Source of the DNA: RGIG5579 sp045602025
GTDB taxonomy: Bacteria > Bacillota > Clostridia > Oscillospirales > SIG627
Direction: 5' to 3'
Assembly: GCA_045602025.1 (NCBI GenBank)
Contig: JAZSAT010000004.1
Location: 1 to 64,000 of the forward strand
Length of the DNA: 64,000 nucleotides
The translations under genes and the position numbers were made by a program. Position 1 is the stretch's first letter. Every line of letters starts with the position of its first letter. This document shows, piece after piece, positions 34,303 through 41,352 of this stretch. The notes beneath the pieces are model-generated. The model did no database searches. It had not been told where the DNA came from and saw only the letters and a list, made by a program, of their open reading frames with translations.

Positions 34303-34467
34303 TTACCAAAGCTCTACGGGAAAAACAATTAGATTTCTCTTTGGCTGAGGGTCCCATTCCCCCTGGTTATCATCACCTCCGACGCCAGATGATGAAAGCA
34401 CATCCTCGGTGGTAAATTGAATCACTTTTACCGTTGGTGTCTGATAGGCTGCTTTTGTCTGATTCAT
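34303..34467 (-). CDS. 54-residue peptide heading the cohesin operon
   Basis: This short gene has a strong GAAGGAG site before its ATG and ends 15 bp before the start of the cohesin gene. The peptide starts MNQTKAAYQTPTVKVIQFTT, followed by EDVLSSSGVGGDDNQGEWDP and a basic, hydrophobic end (PKRNLIVFPVELW). There is no signal peptide or helix. I recall similar short YxxPxxxVIxFxxEDVxxxS peptides in gut Clostridia, with no known function. It is the first gene downstream of the invertible segment. The position and ribosome site support it as real. Confidence 0.7.
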   Translation of the reverse strand: MNQTKAAYQTPTVKVIQFTTEDVLSSSGVGGDDNQGEWDPQPKRNLIVFPVELW

Positions 34468-34495
34468 CGTTATTCTCCTTCACTGCTTATTTGCA

Positions 34496-34513
34496 ACATA
34501 ATTGACATTATGT
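34496..34513 (+). repeat. Left inverted repeat of the switch
   Basis: ACATAATTGACATTATGT, the exact reverse complement of 34725-34742. It sits inside a longer perfect dyad, TTGCAACATAAT-TGAC-ATTATGTTGCAA (34491-34518), as expected for two recombinase arms around an asymmetric core. Confidence 0.85.
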
Positions 34514-34576
34514 TGCAATTTCTTCTTTCGATCGCAGAAAGAGGAAAGAAAACAATAAAAAAAGAGCATAACAACA

Positions 34577-34609
34577 AAAGCTTTTTGACTCGAAAAATCA
34601 AAAGGCTTT
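34577..34609. terminator. Hairpin inside the invertible segment, upstream of its promoter
   Basis: Arms AAAGCTTTTTGA and TCAAAAGGCTTT with one mismatch. On the minus strand it is followed by TTGTTGTT, so it may weakly stop transcription entering from the recombinase gene in the present orientation. Confidence 0.4.
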
Positions 34610-34647
34610 ATCGTTATGTCTATATTTTTGTTTTTTTATCGGAAGTA

Positions 34648-34676
34648 TTGATTTTTTTAAATATTTGTGATATGAT
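34648..34676 (+). promoter_or_regulatory. Promoter within the invertible segment (currently pointing away from the operon)
   Basis: TTGATT (34648-34653), exactly 17 bp, TATGAT (34671-34676). I found no comparable promoter on the opposite strand of the segment. Confidence 0.8.
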
Positions 34677-34724
34677 GGCGATGTATTGTCACAGGTGTTT
34701 TTCTTTTTGTGTCAATATGTAGAA

Positions 34725-34742
34725 ACATAATGTCAATTATGT
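34725..34742 (-). repeat. Right inverted repeat of the switch
   Basis: ACATAATGTCAATTATGT, the exact inverse of the left repeat, immediately followed by a hairpin terminator. Confidence 0.85.
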
Positions 34743-34743
34743 C

Positions 34744-34767
34744 GCATCCGCAAGGGTGCTTTTTTTT
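34744..34767 (+). terminator. Terminator just outside the right inverted repeat
   Basis: GCATCC-GCAA-GGGTGC (6-bp stem with one G-U pair and a GNRA loop) followed by eight Ts. It would stop transcription from the switch promoter in the present (OFF) orientation. Confidence 0.8.
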
Positions 34768-34783
34768 ATTTAAAAATAAAAAT

Positions 34784-35626
34784 CTACAGAATCAGATGAA
34801 GCTTTTCCATTCGGCGGCGATGGGTCATGGCACTGGCGGCGGTATAAATTCGAGTGGTATTGATGCTGCTGTGACCGAGAACATCCGCAAGAAGCACAAT
34901 GTCCTTCTCGATTTTGTAAAATGTTCTTGCAAACAAATGCCTTAGGTTATGGGGGAAAACCTTCCCGGGCGAAACACCCGCCTTTTTGCAAAGCCCCTTC
35001 ATCTCCCGCCAAACACAGCATCGGTTTATGGGCTTTCCCTTCTTTGTAATAAAGATAGGCCCTGATGCGATCCCTTCTTTCTTAGTATAAACCAGCAATT
35101 TCTTTTTCAGCTCCGGAAGCAAAAACACCCTTCGGCTTTTTCCCTTGCAGTTCACCTGCGCTTCCCCACGAAGCACACTTTCCACGGTAATAAAGGGCAA
35201 TTCGCTGATTCGGATCCCGGTGGTACAGATCGTCTGCAGTATCAAACAAAGTCTTTGATTTCCCCTTTTCTCCGCTTCTCTTACCAAGCGATGGTATTCC
35301 TCCCGATTCAGCTCCCTCTCCTCCGGGATAAAAACACTTTTTTGCACCTTGAAGCGGCGGAGCAGCACCTCTTCCCAACCCATAAAGTGAAAAAAAGAAT
35401 TCAGTGCCGCGATCATGGAATTTGCGCTGGAAAGAGCGTAGTTTTCTTCTAAATGCTTTTTATACTGTTTGGTAAGATCTTTTGTTATATCCTTGTTTTG
35501 AACAAAGTCTGAAAAGTATGCTACATCGTGCCGATATTTTTCCACGGTAGCATCACTTTTTTCCATATCTATCAAATACTTTGAAAATAAATCGATGTTG
35601 TTTTTTGTAATCGTTCTGTCAGCCAA
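34784..35626 (-). CDS. Tyrosine recombinase (phage integrase/XerD family), likely invertase and/or integrase
   Basis: This 280-residue protein has a SAM-like core-binding N-terminal domain (about 8-85) and a complete catalytic domain: Arg 139 in TTGIRISELPF, Lys 161/163 in NCKGKSR, His 226 and Arg 229 in FPHNLRHLFA, His 252 in LGHSSINTT and nucleophile Tyr 261 in TRIYT. It reads toward the switch, whose near repeat is 42 bp from its stop. Its start is 64 bp from the att-like repeat at 35690, so both promoter inversion and island integration are plausible roles. The ribosome site is AAGGAGGG. Confidence 0.92.
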   Translation of the reverse strand: MADRTITKNNIDLFSKYLIDMEKSDATVEKYRHDVAYFSDFVQNKDITKDLTKQYKKHLEENYALSSANSMIAALNSFFHFMGWEEVLLRRFKVQKSVFIPEERELNREEYHRLVREAEKRGNQRLCLILQTICTTGIRISELPFITVESVLRGEAQVNCKGKSRRVFLLPELKKKLLVYTKKEGIASGPIFITKKGKPINRCCVWREMKGLCKKAGVSPGKVFPHNLRHLFARTFYKIEKDIVLLADVLGHSSINTTRIYTAASAMTHRRRMEKLHLIL

Positions 35627-35689
35627 AAAACATCCCTCCTTTTTGTATGGTTTTCACCGTTTTTCTTCTTATTATACAAAAAAGATACA

Positions 35690-35717
35690 CCTTCGTTTTG
35701 GAGAATATTAAATAAAA
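35690..35717 (+). repeat. Duplicate of the thrC 3' end (att-like, right)
   Basis: 27 of 28 bp identical to 27471-27498, including the former stop codon. No thrC coding sequence precedes it, so it is a target-site duplicate, not a second gene. Confidence 0.75.
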
Positions 35718-35724
35718 ACAAAAA

Positions 35725-35756
35725 GAAAACCCCGGAAATCCGGGGTTTTCTTTTTT
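35725..35756 (+). terminator. Probable original thrC terminator
   Basis: 11-bp arms GAAAACCCCGG/CCGGGGTTTTC around AAAT with TTTTTT tail, directly after the duplicated thrC end. Confidence 0.8.
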
Positions 35757-35762
35757 GTCGAA

Positions 35763-36056
35763 AGTTTTCTTTGCCTTGTTCCTTTTTCGAGAAAAAGGAA
35801 CCGAAAAAGCTTATGACTTATTAAAAAATAACTTTGGATTTATATTCCTTGTTTATCTTTTATAAGTCGGAAGCTTTCTTTGCTTACTTTCTTTCTCGAA
35901 AGAAAGTAAGTCGCAGCCGATTTTACAAAGTTTAAAACGCAGTAAAACCCGGCGAGGCAAGGCGCACAAGGGAAACGCGAAGGAGTTTACTAATCGTAAA
36001 TGACTGAGTGTTTCTCCGTAGTGGAACGAAGCCGTAGCGGGTTTTACAAAGTTTTA
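35763..36056. repeat. Intergenic repeat block, copy R3, filling the gene-free stretch
   Basis: The stretch contains hairpin GTTCCTTTTT/AAAAAGGAAC (35778-35801), a 13-bp-arm hairpin CTTACTTTCTTTC/GAAAGAAAGTAAG (35883-35910), then GTCGCAGCCGATTTTACAAAG as in R1, and finally the 106-bp terminal-repeat element (35942-36047). The block runs into the rubredoxin stop codon. No coding sequence is seen. Confidence 0.75.
35942..36047. repeat. MITE-like 106-bp element, copy A
   Basis: Terminal inverted repeats GTAAAACCCG/CGGGTTTTAC. About four fifths identical to 43081-43185, sharing AAGGAGTTTACT and GTAAATGACTGA internally. Confidence 0.7.
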
Positions 36057-36212
36057 TTCTTCGGTGAAGGAGTCCTTGCCAACTCCGCAAAGCGGGCAAA
36101 CGAAATCATCGGGAAGGTCGTCAAATTTGGTGCCGGGCGCAATTCCGTTATCAGGATCGCCAAGAGCCTCGTCATAGGTCCAGCCGCATACATCGCAAAC
36201 ATATTTTTTCAT
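36054..36212 (-). CDS. Rubredoxin
   Basis: This 52-residue one-iron electron carrier has ligands in YVCDVCGW and VCPLCGVGKDSF (two CxxC-G knuckles), with the usual WTYDEALGDPDNGIAPGTKF between them. AAAGGAG precedes the ATG at 36212. It lies 37 bp downstream of the flavodiiron protein gene, whose electron donor it most likely is. Its stop codon lies just outside a MITE-like repeat. Confidence 0.95.
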   Translation of the reverse strand: MKKYVCDVCGWTYDEALGDPDNGIAPGTKFDDLPDDFVCPLCGVGKDSFTEE

Positions 36213-36249
36213 ATTCTTTTTCTCCTTTAATTATATATATTTATTTTAT

Positions 36250-37404
36250 TTATTTGCAAAGTTCCTTTGCAAGGGCTTCGATTTGTCCGCGGGATTCATC
36301 ACTGAGTGCAGAGAGAATTTTTACACCGTTTTCCGCAAAGGTAAGGTTTTTGCTCTTTTCAAGCATTCCCTTCATCACGCGAGCTGCAGTAGGTGCCCAG
36401 GAGCCGTTTTCCACAAAAGCCACCGTGCGGTTGGAATAATTTCTCTCGGTCAGGTGATGGATAAACTCCTTCATAAAGGGGAAAATGTCCCCATTATAGG
36501 TGGTGGTAGCAAGTACAAGCTTCGAATAGCGGAAGGCATCCTCCACCGCCTCTGCCATATCCTCTCTTGCAAGATCGCTTGTGACTACCTTTTTACAGCC
36601 GTTTGCAAGAAGCTTTTCACAAAGAAGCTTTACCGCCTTTTCCGTATTGCCGTAAACGGAAGTGTAAGCAATGAGAACCCCCTCTTCCTCGGGTGTATAA
36701 GAGGACCAGGTGTGATAAAGGTTCAGATAATAAGAAAGATTTTCCGTCAAAATAGGTCCATGCAAGGGGCAAATGATCTTGATCTCAAGCCCTGCCGCCT
36801 TTTTCAGGAGGGTCTGCACCTGCGCACCGTATTTTCCAACAATACCGATGTAGTATCTTCTCGCCTCGCACGCCCAGTCTTCCTCTACATCCAGCGCACC
36901 GAATTTACCGAAGCCGTCTGCGGAAAAGAGCACCTTGTCAAGGCTGTCGTAGCTGACGATCACCTCGGGCCAATGGACCATGGGTGCCGTAAGGAAGGTA
37001 AGGGTATGCTCACCAAGATTTAAAGCATCTCCTTCGCCAACCACCACACGCTTATCGGCAAAATCCGTGCCGTAGAAATTTTTCATCATATCAAAAGCCT
37101 TGGCAGAAGAGACCACCTTTGCTTCCGGGTACTTTTCACAAAAAGCCATAATACCGGAGGAATGATCGGGCTCCATGTGATGTATCACAAGAAAATCAGG
37201 GCATCTTTCACCGATCTGGCCTGCGATCTTCTCCAGCCATTCTTCCTCAAAGGTAGCGGAAACGGTGTCCATTACCGCAATTTTTTCATCCACGATCACA
37301 TAGGAATTATATGCCATGCCGTTCGGCACAATATACTGCCCCTCAAAAAGATCGACCTTATGATCGTTGACACCCACATAGCGAATATCTTTTGAAATTT
37401 CCAT
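36250..37404 (-). CDS. Flavodiiron protein (A-type flavoprotein, O2/NO reductase)
   Basis: This 384-residue protein has an N-terminal MBL-like diiron domain with ligands in IHHMEPDHSSG and a later MVHWPE and CPLHGP, and a C-terminal flavodoxin domain (about 250-384) with FMN loop TSVYGNTEKAV and ATTTYNGDIFPFM. It reduces O2 to water (or NO to N2O) with electrons from rubredoxin, protecting an anaerobe from oxygen. It is encoded directly after a sugar operon (17-bp gap) with no clear separate promoter. Confidence 0.95.
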   Translation of the reverse strand: MEISKDIRYVGVNDHKVDLFEGQYIVPNGMAYNSYVIVDEKIAVMDTVSATFEEEWLEKIAGQIGERCPDFLVIHHMEPDHSSGIMAFCEKYPEAKVVSSAKAFDMMKNFYGTDFADKRVVVGEGDALNLGEHTLTFLTAPMVHWPEVIVSYDSLDKVLFSADGFGKFGALDVEEDWACEARRYYIGIVGKYGAQVQTLLKKAAGLEIKIICPLHGPILTENLSYYLNLYHTWSSYTPEEEGVLIAYTSVYGNTEKAVKLLCEKLLANGCKKVVTSDLAREDMAEAVEDAFRYSKLVLATTTYNGDIFPFMKEFIHHLTERNYSNRTVAFVENGSWAPTAARVMKGMLEKSKNLTFAENGVKILSALSDESRGQIEALAKELCK

Positions 37405-37421
37405 TTTTACACCTCTTTTTA

Positions 37422-38387
37422 TTATTTACGGAGAAAAGAAAGCTTTATACTGTGCTCCGACTTTTCTCCCGGATTTAAGTAAACAAGTCTGCCTTCCTTC
37501 CGCATCACATCTCTTCCGTCGGGATAGGCATTGCCGGGCTCCAGCCCCATTACATAATCTCTTTCACCCATCATTTTCCATTGGGTAAAGCAGGGAAGAA
37601 ATTCGGCATCGTACTCCATTCGGAGGCCAAGACCGAGCTCAGGGTTTTCCAATGTAATTTGCGCATTTTTTTCCATTGTATGATAAAAGCACATTTCCTG
37701 ATAGCCCTTTTGGGGCTTTTCTACCACATTCCACTTTTCAAGCCCTGTTTTGGCGTGGTCATCTCTCGGTTTCGTTTCAAGAGACGGAATCGTAAGCTGT
37801 GCCTTTTCGGAAAGGATAGGGTAGCCGATATTAAAGTGATAAAGGATCTGATAAGGCTCGGGAGACGGGCCCTTATTTTCCACACGGTCGGTAATGGTTA
37901 AGGTATTTCCAAAAGTAGGAACTCTGTATTCCCTTGTAAATACAAGGTTTCTCTCCAGAGCAGATACATCCCGCATCACAGCGCAGATCACGATCTCTTT
38001 TTCATTTACCTCATAGGAAAATTTTTCTGCGGGAATGTGGGAGACCGTACCGTGAAGGCCCACCTCTTCCCCGTCGTCCACGCAAGGCTCGCCAACACTT
38101 CTCAGACCGCAAGTGGTCAAAAAGCCCGCAGTAAAGGATTTCAAAAAGCCGGCTCCCTTGGAATCAAAGTACCGGGGTGCCACATAACCGCAATCGGTAA
38201 AGAAACCGAAATTCACACCGTCGTAGGAAAGGCGGGAAAGATCGGCACAGCGGTCAAGGGATACGGTAAAGGAAAGCCCGTCTCCGTTTCTGACTTCAAG
38301 AAGGCGCATTCCGTCGCCTCTGCCGCCACAAAGACGCATTTCTTCTACACCGTATAGTTGATTTTCACTTCCGATATATGGATTCAT
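37422..38387 (-). CDS. DUF4432 (aldose-1-epimerase-like) protein
   Basis: This 321-residue galactose-mutarotase-fold protein reads VSLDRCADLSRLSYDGVNFG near residue 45, GLHGTVSHIPA with the probable catalytic His, YHFNIGYPILS, and MGLEPGNAYPDGRD with the probable Glu near the C-terminus. DUF4432 members accompany sugar-catabolism genes and probably equilibrate anomers or isomers. Its start overlaps the MFS transporter gene end by 4 bp. Cytoplasmic. Confidence 0.85.
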   Translation of the reverse strand: MNPYIGSENQLYGVEEMRLCGGRGDGMRLLEVRNGDGLSFTVSLDRCADLSRLSYDGVNFGFFTDCGYVAPRYFDSKGAGFLKSFTAGFLTTCGLRSVGEPCVDDGEEVGLHGTVSHIPAEKFSYEVNEKEIVICAVMRDVSALERNLVFTREYRVPTFGNTLTITDRVENKGPSPEPYQILYHFNIGYPILSEKAQLTIPSLETKPRDDHAKTGLEKWNVVEKPQKGYQEMCFYHTMEKNAQITLENPELGLGLRMEYDAEFLPCFTQWKMMGERDYVMGLEPGNAYPDGRDVMRKEGRLVYLNPGEKSEHSIKLSFLRK

Positions 38388-39616
38388 TCGTTTTCTCCTT
38401 TACTTTTTGCTTTTTTTCGTATAATAACAGAAAGAAAAATACCTGCCAAGGGAAAAAGAGCTCCCAAAAGCATACCTGCCTTCATTCCGATCTGTTCAGG
38501 GGAAAGAAGGTGTTTTTCCGCAAGAAGAGAAACAGTCGGACAAGCCATCACAAGGTCCGTCACCGAGCCTACCAGCTGAGGCCCTACCGAAGCACCCAGA
38601 TCTCCTCCCGAAGCCATAAGGGCATAGATCACAACGCCCCCTTCGGGAAAACGGTCCGATGCCGCCAGAAGACTGCCCGGCCAAAGCATGGAAGTACAAA
38701 AGCCGCAAAAGGCGCAGGCGAAAAGTCCAAAAAGAGGAACAGACGAAAGGGACGCGATCACATAACAGCAAAAGGCTCCCAAAAAGCCTAAGGTGAGCAC
38801 CCTGTAAATATTTCTTCCGATCTTACCGTAAAGGCTTCTGCCGAAACCCAGCATCGCCGAAAAAAGAGCAACACCAAACAAATCGCCCCATACCTTGGAA
38901 ATTCCAAGAGCCGCCTCCAGATACCCGGAAGCCCACTGCTCCATGGTGCATTCCGCCGCACCGCCGAAGAAGATGAGAAGAACACAAAGCCACACCCCGC
39001 CTTTTTTCAAAAGAAAAACGGCTCCCGTCCCCTTTTCATCCTCCGGCATGGGAGGAATTTTTGAGGTGAAAAACAAAAGGGAAGACACAAGAGGAAAGAT
39101 CATAAAGATCAAGGGAAGGATCTGCCAATTTTCTTCGCCGAAAAGGAAAAGAAAACTTGTGATGATCGCTACTACAAATACCACGCCCCAGGCGAATACC
39201 GAGTGCATTCGACTCAATTCCCGATCGGGATCGTTCGATGGGATAGCCGCAAAAACAGGATTGACGAGAACCTCGCAAAGACCGCCCGCGGCAGCAAACA
39301 GTACCGTTCCCAGAAGCAGTCCCGTATATACATTTGATGGGAAGAAAAAAGGCCAGATACCGTAGACCAGAAGGCCCGCCGCCGCAAAGCAGGGCATCGC
39401 CCGCAGGGACTTTTGAATATCAAACAAATGGGAGAAGAAAGAAAAAACAAGGTCTACTCCCAGCTGGGTGCAAAAATTTACAAGAACAAGAAATCCCAGC
39501 CGCGTAAAGGATAATCCGTAAAGCCCCCGAAAGGTCATCATTAAAACAGGAGATAAGGTGCTGACCACGGAAAGGGTAACAAGGGAAAAGTAGCAAGCGT
39601 ATTTTAGTTTTTTCAC
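38384..39616 (-). CDS. MFS transporter, probably sugar uptake
   Basis: This protein of about 410 residues has 12 predicted helices. It includes LSFTRLGFLVLVNFCTQLGVDLVF, a central loop and a GFCTSMLWPGSLLAASDRFP segment typical of FucP/YihN-like sugar MFS members. The GTG at 39616, overlapping the TGA of the upstream beta-helix gene, is preferred; AGAGG lies about 10 bp upstream. A TTG further upstream (39652) would overlap that gene by 40 bp. Context suggests uptake of a sugar processed by the DUF4432 protein. Confidence 0.82.
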   Translation of the reverse strand: MKKLKYACYFSLVTLSVVSTLSPVLMMTFRGLYGLSFTRLGFLVLVNFCTQLGVDLVFSFFSHLFDIQKSLRAMPCFAAAGLLVYGIWPFFFPSNVYTGLLLGTVLFAAAGGLCEVLVNPVFAAIPSNDPDRELSRMHSVFAWGVVFVVAIITSFLFLFGEENWQILPLIFMIFPLVSSLLFFTSKIPPMPEDEKGTGAVFLLKKGGVWLCVLLIFFGGAAECTMEQWASGYLEAALGISKVWGDLFGVALFSAMLGFGRSLYGKIGRNIYRVLTLGFLGAFCCYVIASLSSVPLFGLFACAFCGFCTSMLWPGSLLAASDRFPEGGVVIYALMASGGDLGASVGPQLVGSVTDLVMACPTVSLLAEKHLLSPEQIGMKAGMLLGALFPLAGIFLSVIIRKKAKSKGENE

Positions 39617-40599
39617 AAAGGCTTTACCTCTTCTCCTTTGCGGGTATAACAATCTTTAAAATGAACAAGCTCGTTATTTTCCACTGTAATTTCGGGCATA
39701 TTTTTCAAGATGAAGCCGGAAAAGGATACAAGACTTCCGCCTTTTACCGTAATGCCCATATCGCCGGCATTAAAGTCGCGGAACTGAATGCCGTTGGAAT
39801 TTTCCAAAATGATCTTAGAGTAAAAGCACTGGCAGGCGGAAAAGATAAAGCCATGCCTTGCACCCAATATACGAATGCCAACGCCCTTATTAAAATCGGA
39901 ATGGTTGAAGGTACAGCCGATCACCGAACCGTGATCGCTGTTGGGAGACTGGTTTTCGCTGTTGTCAATGAGAAAACCTTCCGTATTGCCGTCAAAGGAA
40001 CAGCCGGAAAACACATTGTTACCGCCGTTATTGATACAGCCATAGAAGTTTCGGTTGGCGCAAACATTGGTAAATTTGTGGAATTCGCTGAGATACGGGA
40101 TCCAGATCCCCGCGCCGCAAAAGGTGATACGCACATCACTCACCACCGAGGAGTGCTCCAGGTTTACCCCCGTATCGGAAAAATAAAGACCGCCCCCTGA
40201 AAAATTGGTAATATGAAGACCGTGGATAAAGGCGTGGCGGGGCTGAGAGGCACCGTCTTTTTTGGAAGCAGTGCCTACAAACAAAACGCCGTGCCGCGTT
40301 CCGAGAGAGGTAGGCCTTTCAAAGGGCTCTGCAGAACCGGTAAGAGAAAGATCCGAAATGCGGCAAAAGGCAGAAAGAGAGACCGCCGCACCTTCCTTCA
40401 CGGAAGAACAAAGCACAAGACGGCTCCCCTCTCCCAAGCCGAGAAGCGTGGTTTTCTCTGGCATTTTGACGCCCGAAACATAAAAATCTCCCTTGCCTAA
40501 AATTACCGTACCGTTTTTCAAAAGAAGGTTTTCAATTTCTTCTGTCCGATCCGACAGATCTCCTGTGGATTCTAAAAGATATCCTTGCAGCATTTCCAT
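39613..40599 (-). CDS. Right-handed parallel beta-helix protein
   Basis: This 328-residue protein of short Gly/Asn-rich strand repeats (NGTVILGKGDFYVSGVKMPE, then GGGLYFSDTGVNLEHSSVVS, GCSFDGNTEGFLIDNSEN) is typical of pectate-lyase/DUF1565-type beta-helices. No signal peptide, so it acts inside the cell. First gene of the operon with the MFS transporter, DUF4432, flavodiiron protein and rubredoxin. Catalytic residues cannot be identified by eye. A TGGAAA/TATACT promoter (-10 at 40627-40632, extended) is plausible. Confidence 0.72.
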   Translation of the reverse strand: MEMLQGYLLESTGDLSDRTEEIENLLLKNGTVILGKGDFYVSGVKMPEKTTLLGLGEGSRLVLCSSVKEGAAVSLSAFCRISDLSLTGSAEPFERPTSLGTRHGVLFVGTASKKDGASQPRHAFIHGLHITNFSGGGLYFSDTGVNLEHSSVVSDVRITFCGAGIWIPYLSEFHKFTNVCANRNFYGCINNGGNNVFSGCSFDGNTEGFLIDNSENQSPNSDHGSVIGCTFNHSDFNKGVGIRILGARHGFIFSACQCFYSKIILENSNGIQFRDFNAGDMGITVKGGSLVSFSGFILKNMPEITVENNELVHFKDCYTRKGEEVKPL

Positions 40600-40667
40600 T
40601 CTCTACCACCTGAAAATTTTTTTATTAGTATATCATATCCGGTTTCGTTTTTCCATATAAAAAAAGA

Positions 40668-40695
40668 AAAATCCTCGGAAATTCCGAGGATTTTT
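40668..40695 (-). terminator. Terminator of upp
   Basis: Arms AAATCCTCGGAA/TTCCGAGGATTT, with Ts on the minus strand after the stem. Confidence 0.85.
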
Positions 40696-40699
40696 TCAC

Positions 40700-41341
40700 T
40701 TATTTTGTGCCGAAGAGTCTGTCACCCGCATCTCCCAAGCCGGGGAGGATGTAGCCGTTTTCATTCAGGCATCTGTCAAGAGTAGAAACAAAGATCTCTA
40801 CATCGGGATGTTCCTCAGCCACGCGGCTGACACCTTCCGGTGCACCGATCACTGCCATAAATTTGATATGCTTACAGCCTCTTTCCTTCAGCTTCACAAT
40901 CGCGTCGCAGGCACTGCCGCCGGTAGCAAGCATCGGATCCACCACGAGAACGACCTTTTCCTCAATTCCATCAGGCAGCTTGCAGTAATATTCGCAAGGC
41001 TCCAGGGTCTCTTCGTTACGGTAAAGACCGATGTGTCCCACTCTTGCAGAGGGGAACAGAACATGCACGCCGTTGACCATACCGAGACCTGCTCTCAAAA
41101 TGGGAACGATCACGATCGCGTTGTCTGCGATCACCTTCTGGGTGCAGACCTCAAGAGGGGTCTTTACCTGTTTTTCGGTGGTGGGAATGCCTTCTCTGAG
41201 ACACTCAAAGGTCATCAAGGTGGTGATCTCTTCCACAAGCTCGCGGAATTCCTTCATGCTGGTCTTTTCGTCGCGCAAGATGGCGATCTTATGGTTGACC
41301 AGAGGATGATCGAATATGGTTACGTTGGGATAGTTTTTCAT
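40700..41341 (-). CDS. upp: Uracil phosphoribosyltransferase
   Basis: This 213-residue enzyme makes UMP from uracil and PRPP. PRPP loop VVDPMLATGGSACDAI, uracil-binding VPILRAGLGMV and the C-terminal GYILPGLGDAGDRLFGTK are all canonical. The ATG at 41341 (MKNYPNVTIFDHPLV) gives the normal length and has AGAGG upstream. A start at 41410 would run into the permease gene. 11 bp after uraA. Confidence 0.96.
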   Translation of the reverse strand: MKNYPNVTIFDHPLVNHKIAILRDEKTSMKEFRELVEEITTLMTFECLREGIPTTEKQVKTPLEVCTQKVIADNAIVIVPILRAGLGMVNGVHVLFPSARVGHIGLYRNEETLEPCEYYCKLPDGIEEKVVLVVDPMLATGGSACDAIVKLKERGCKHIKFMAVIGAPEGVSRVAEEHPDVEIFVSTLDRCLNENGYILPGLGDAGDRLFGTK

Positions 41342-41352
41342 TTTGTTGCCTC

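Larger units (their letters stand above)
34496..34742. other. Invertible DNA segment (phase-variation promoter switch), outer bounds
   Basis: Perfect 18-bp inverted repeats lie at 34496-34513 and 34725-34742 (about 25 bp at 23/25 when extended). They flank 211 bp containing a consensus promoter pointing right (34648-34676) and an internal hairpin. The cohesin operon lies to the left and reads left, so the promoter points away from it in this assembly. Inversion would place the -10 at about 34562-34567 on the minus strand, roughly 90 nt upstream of the 54-residue peptide gene. A tyrosine recombinase gene is adjacent. Layout matches invertible promoters known in gut bacteria. Confidence 0.8.
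27499..35717. mobile_element. Putative genomic island inserted at the 3' end of thrC
   Basis: An 8.2-kb segment lies between the direct repeats at 27471-27498 and 35690-35717. It holds a two-cohesin/one-dockerin operon, a small peptide gene, an invertible promoter and a tyrosine recombinase whose start is 64 bp from the right repeat. The long surface gene is visibly AT-richer than its surroundings in 28.9-31.3 kb. A terminator just past the right repeat (35725-35756) would have been the original thrC terminator. No conjugation or phage genes are present. Mobility is inferred. Confidence 0.6.

Noticed and set aside
39616..39652. N-terminal extension of the MFS transporter from a TTG codon
   Set aside because: It would overlap the upstream gene by 40 bp and adds a basic stretch without helix; the GTG overlapping the stop codon is better supported.
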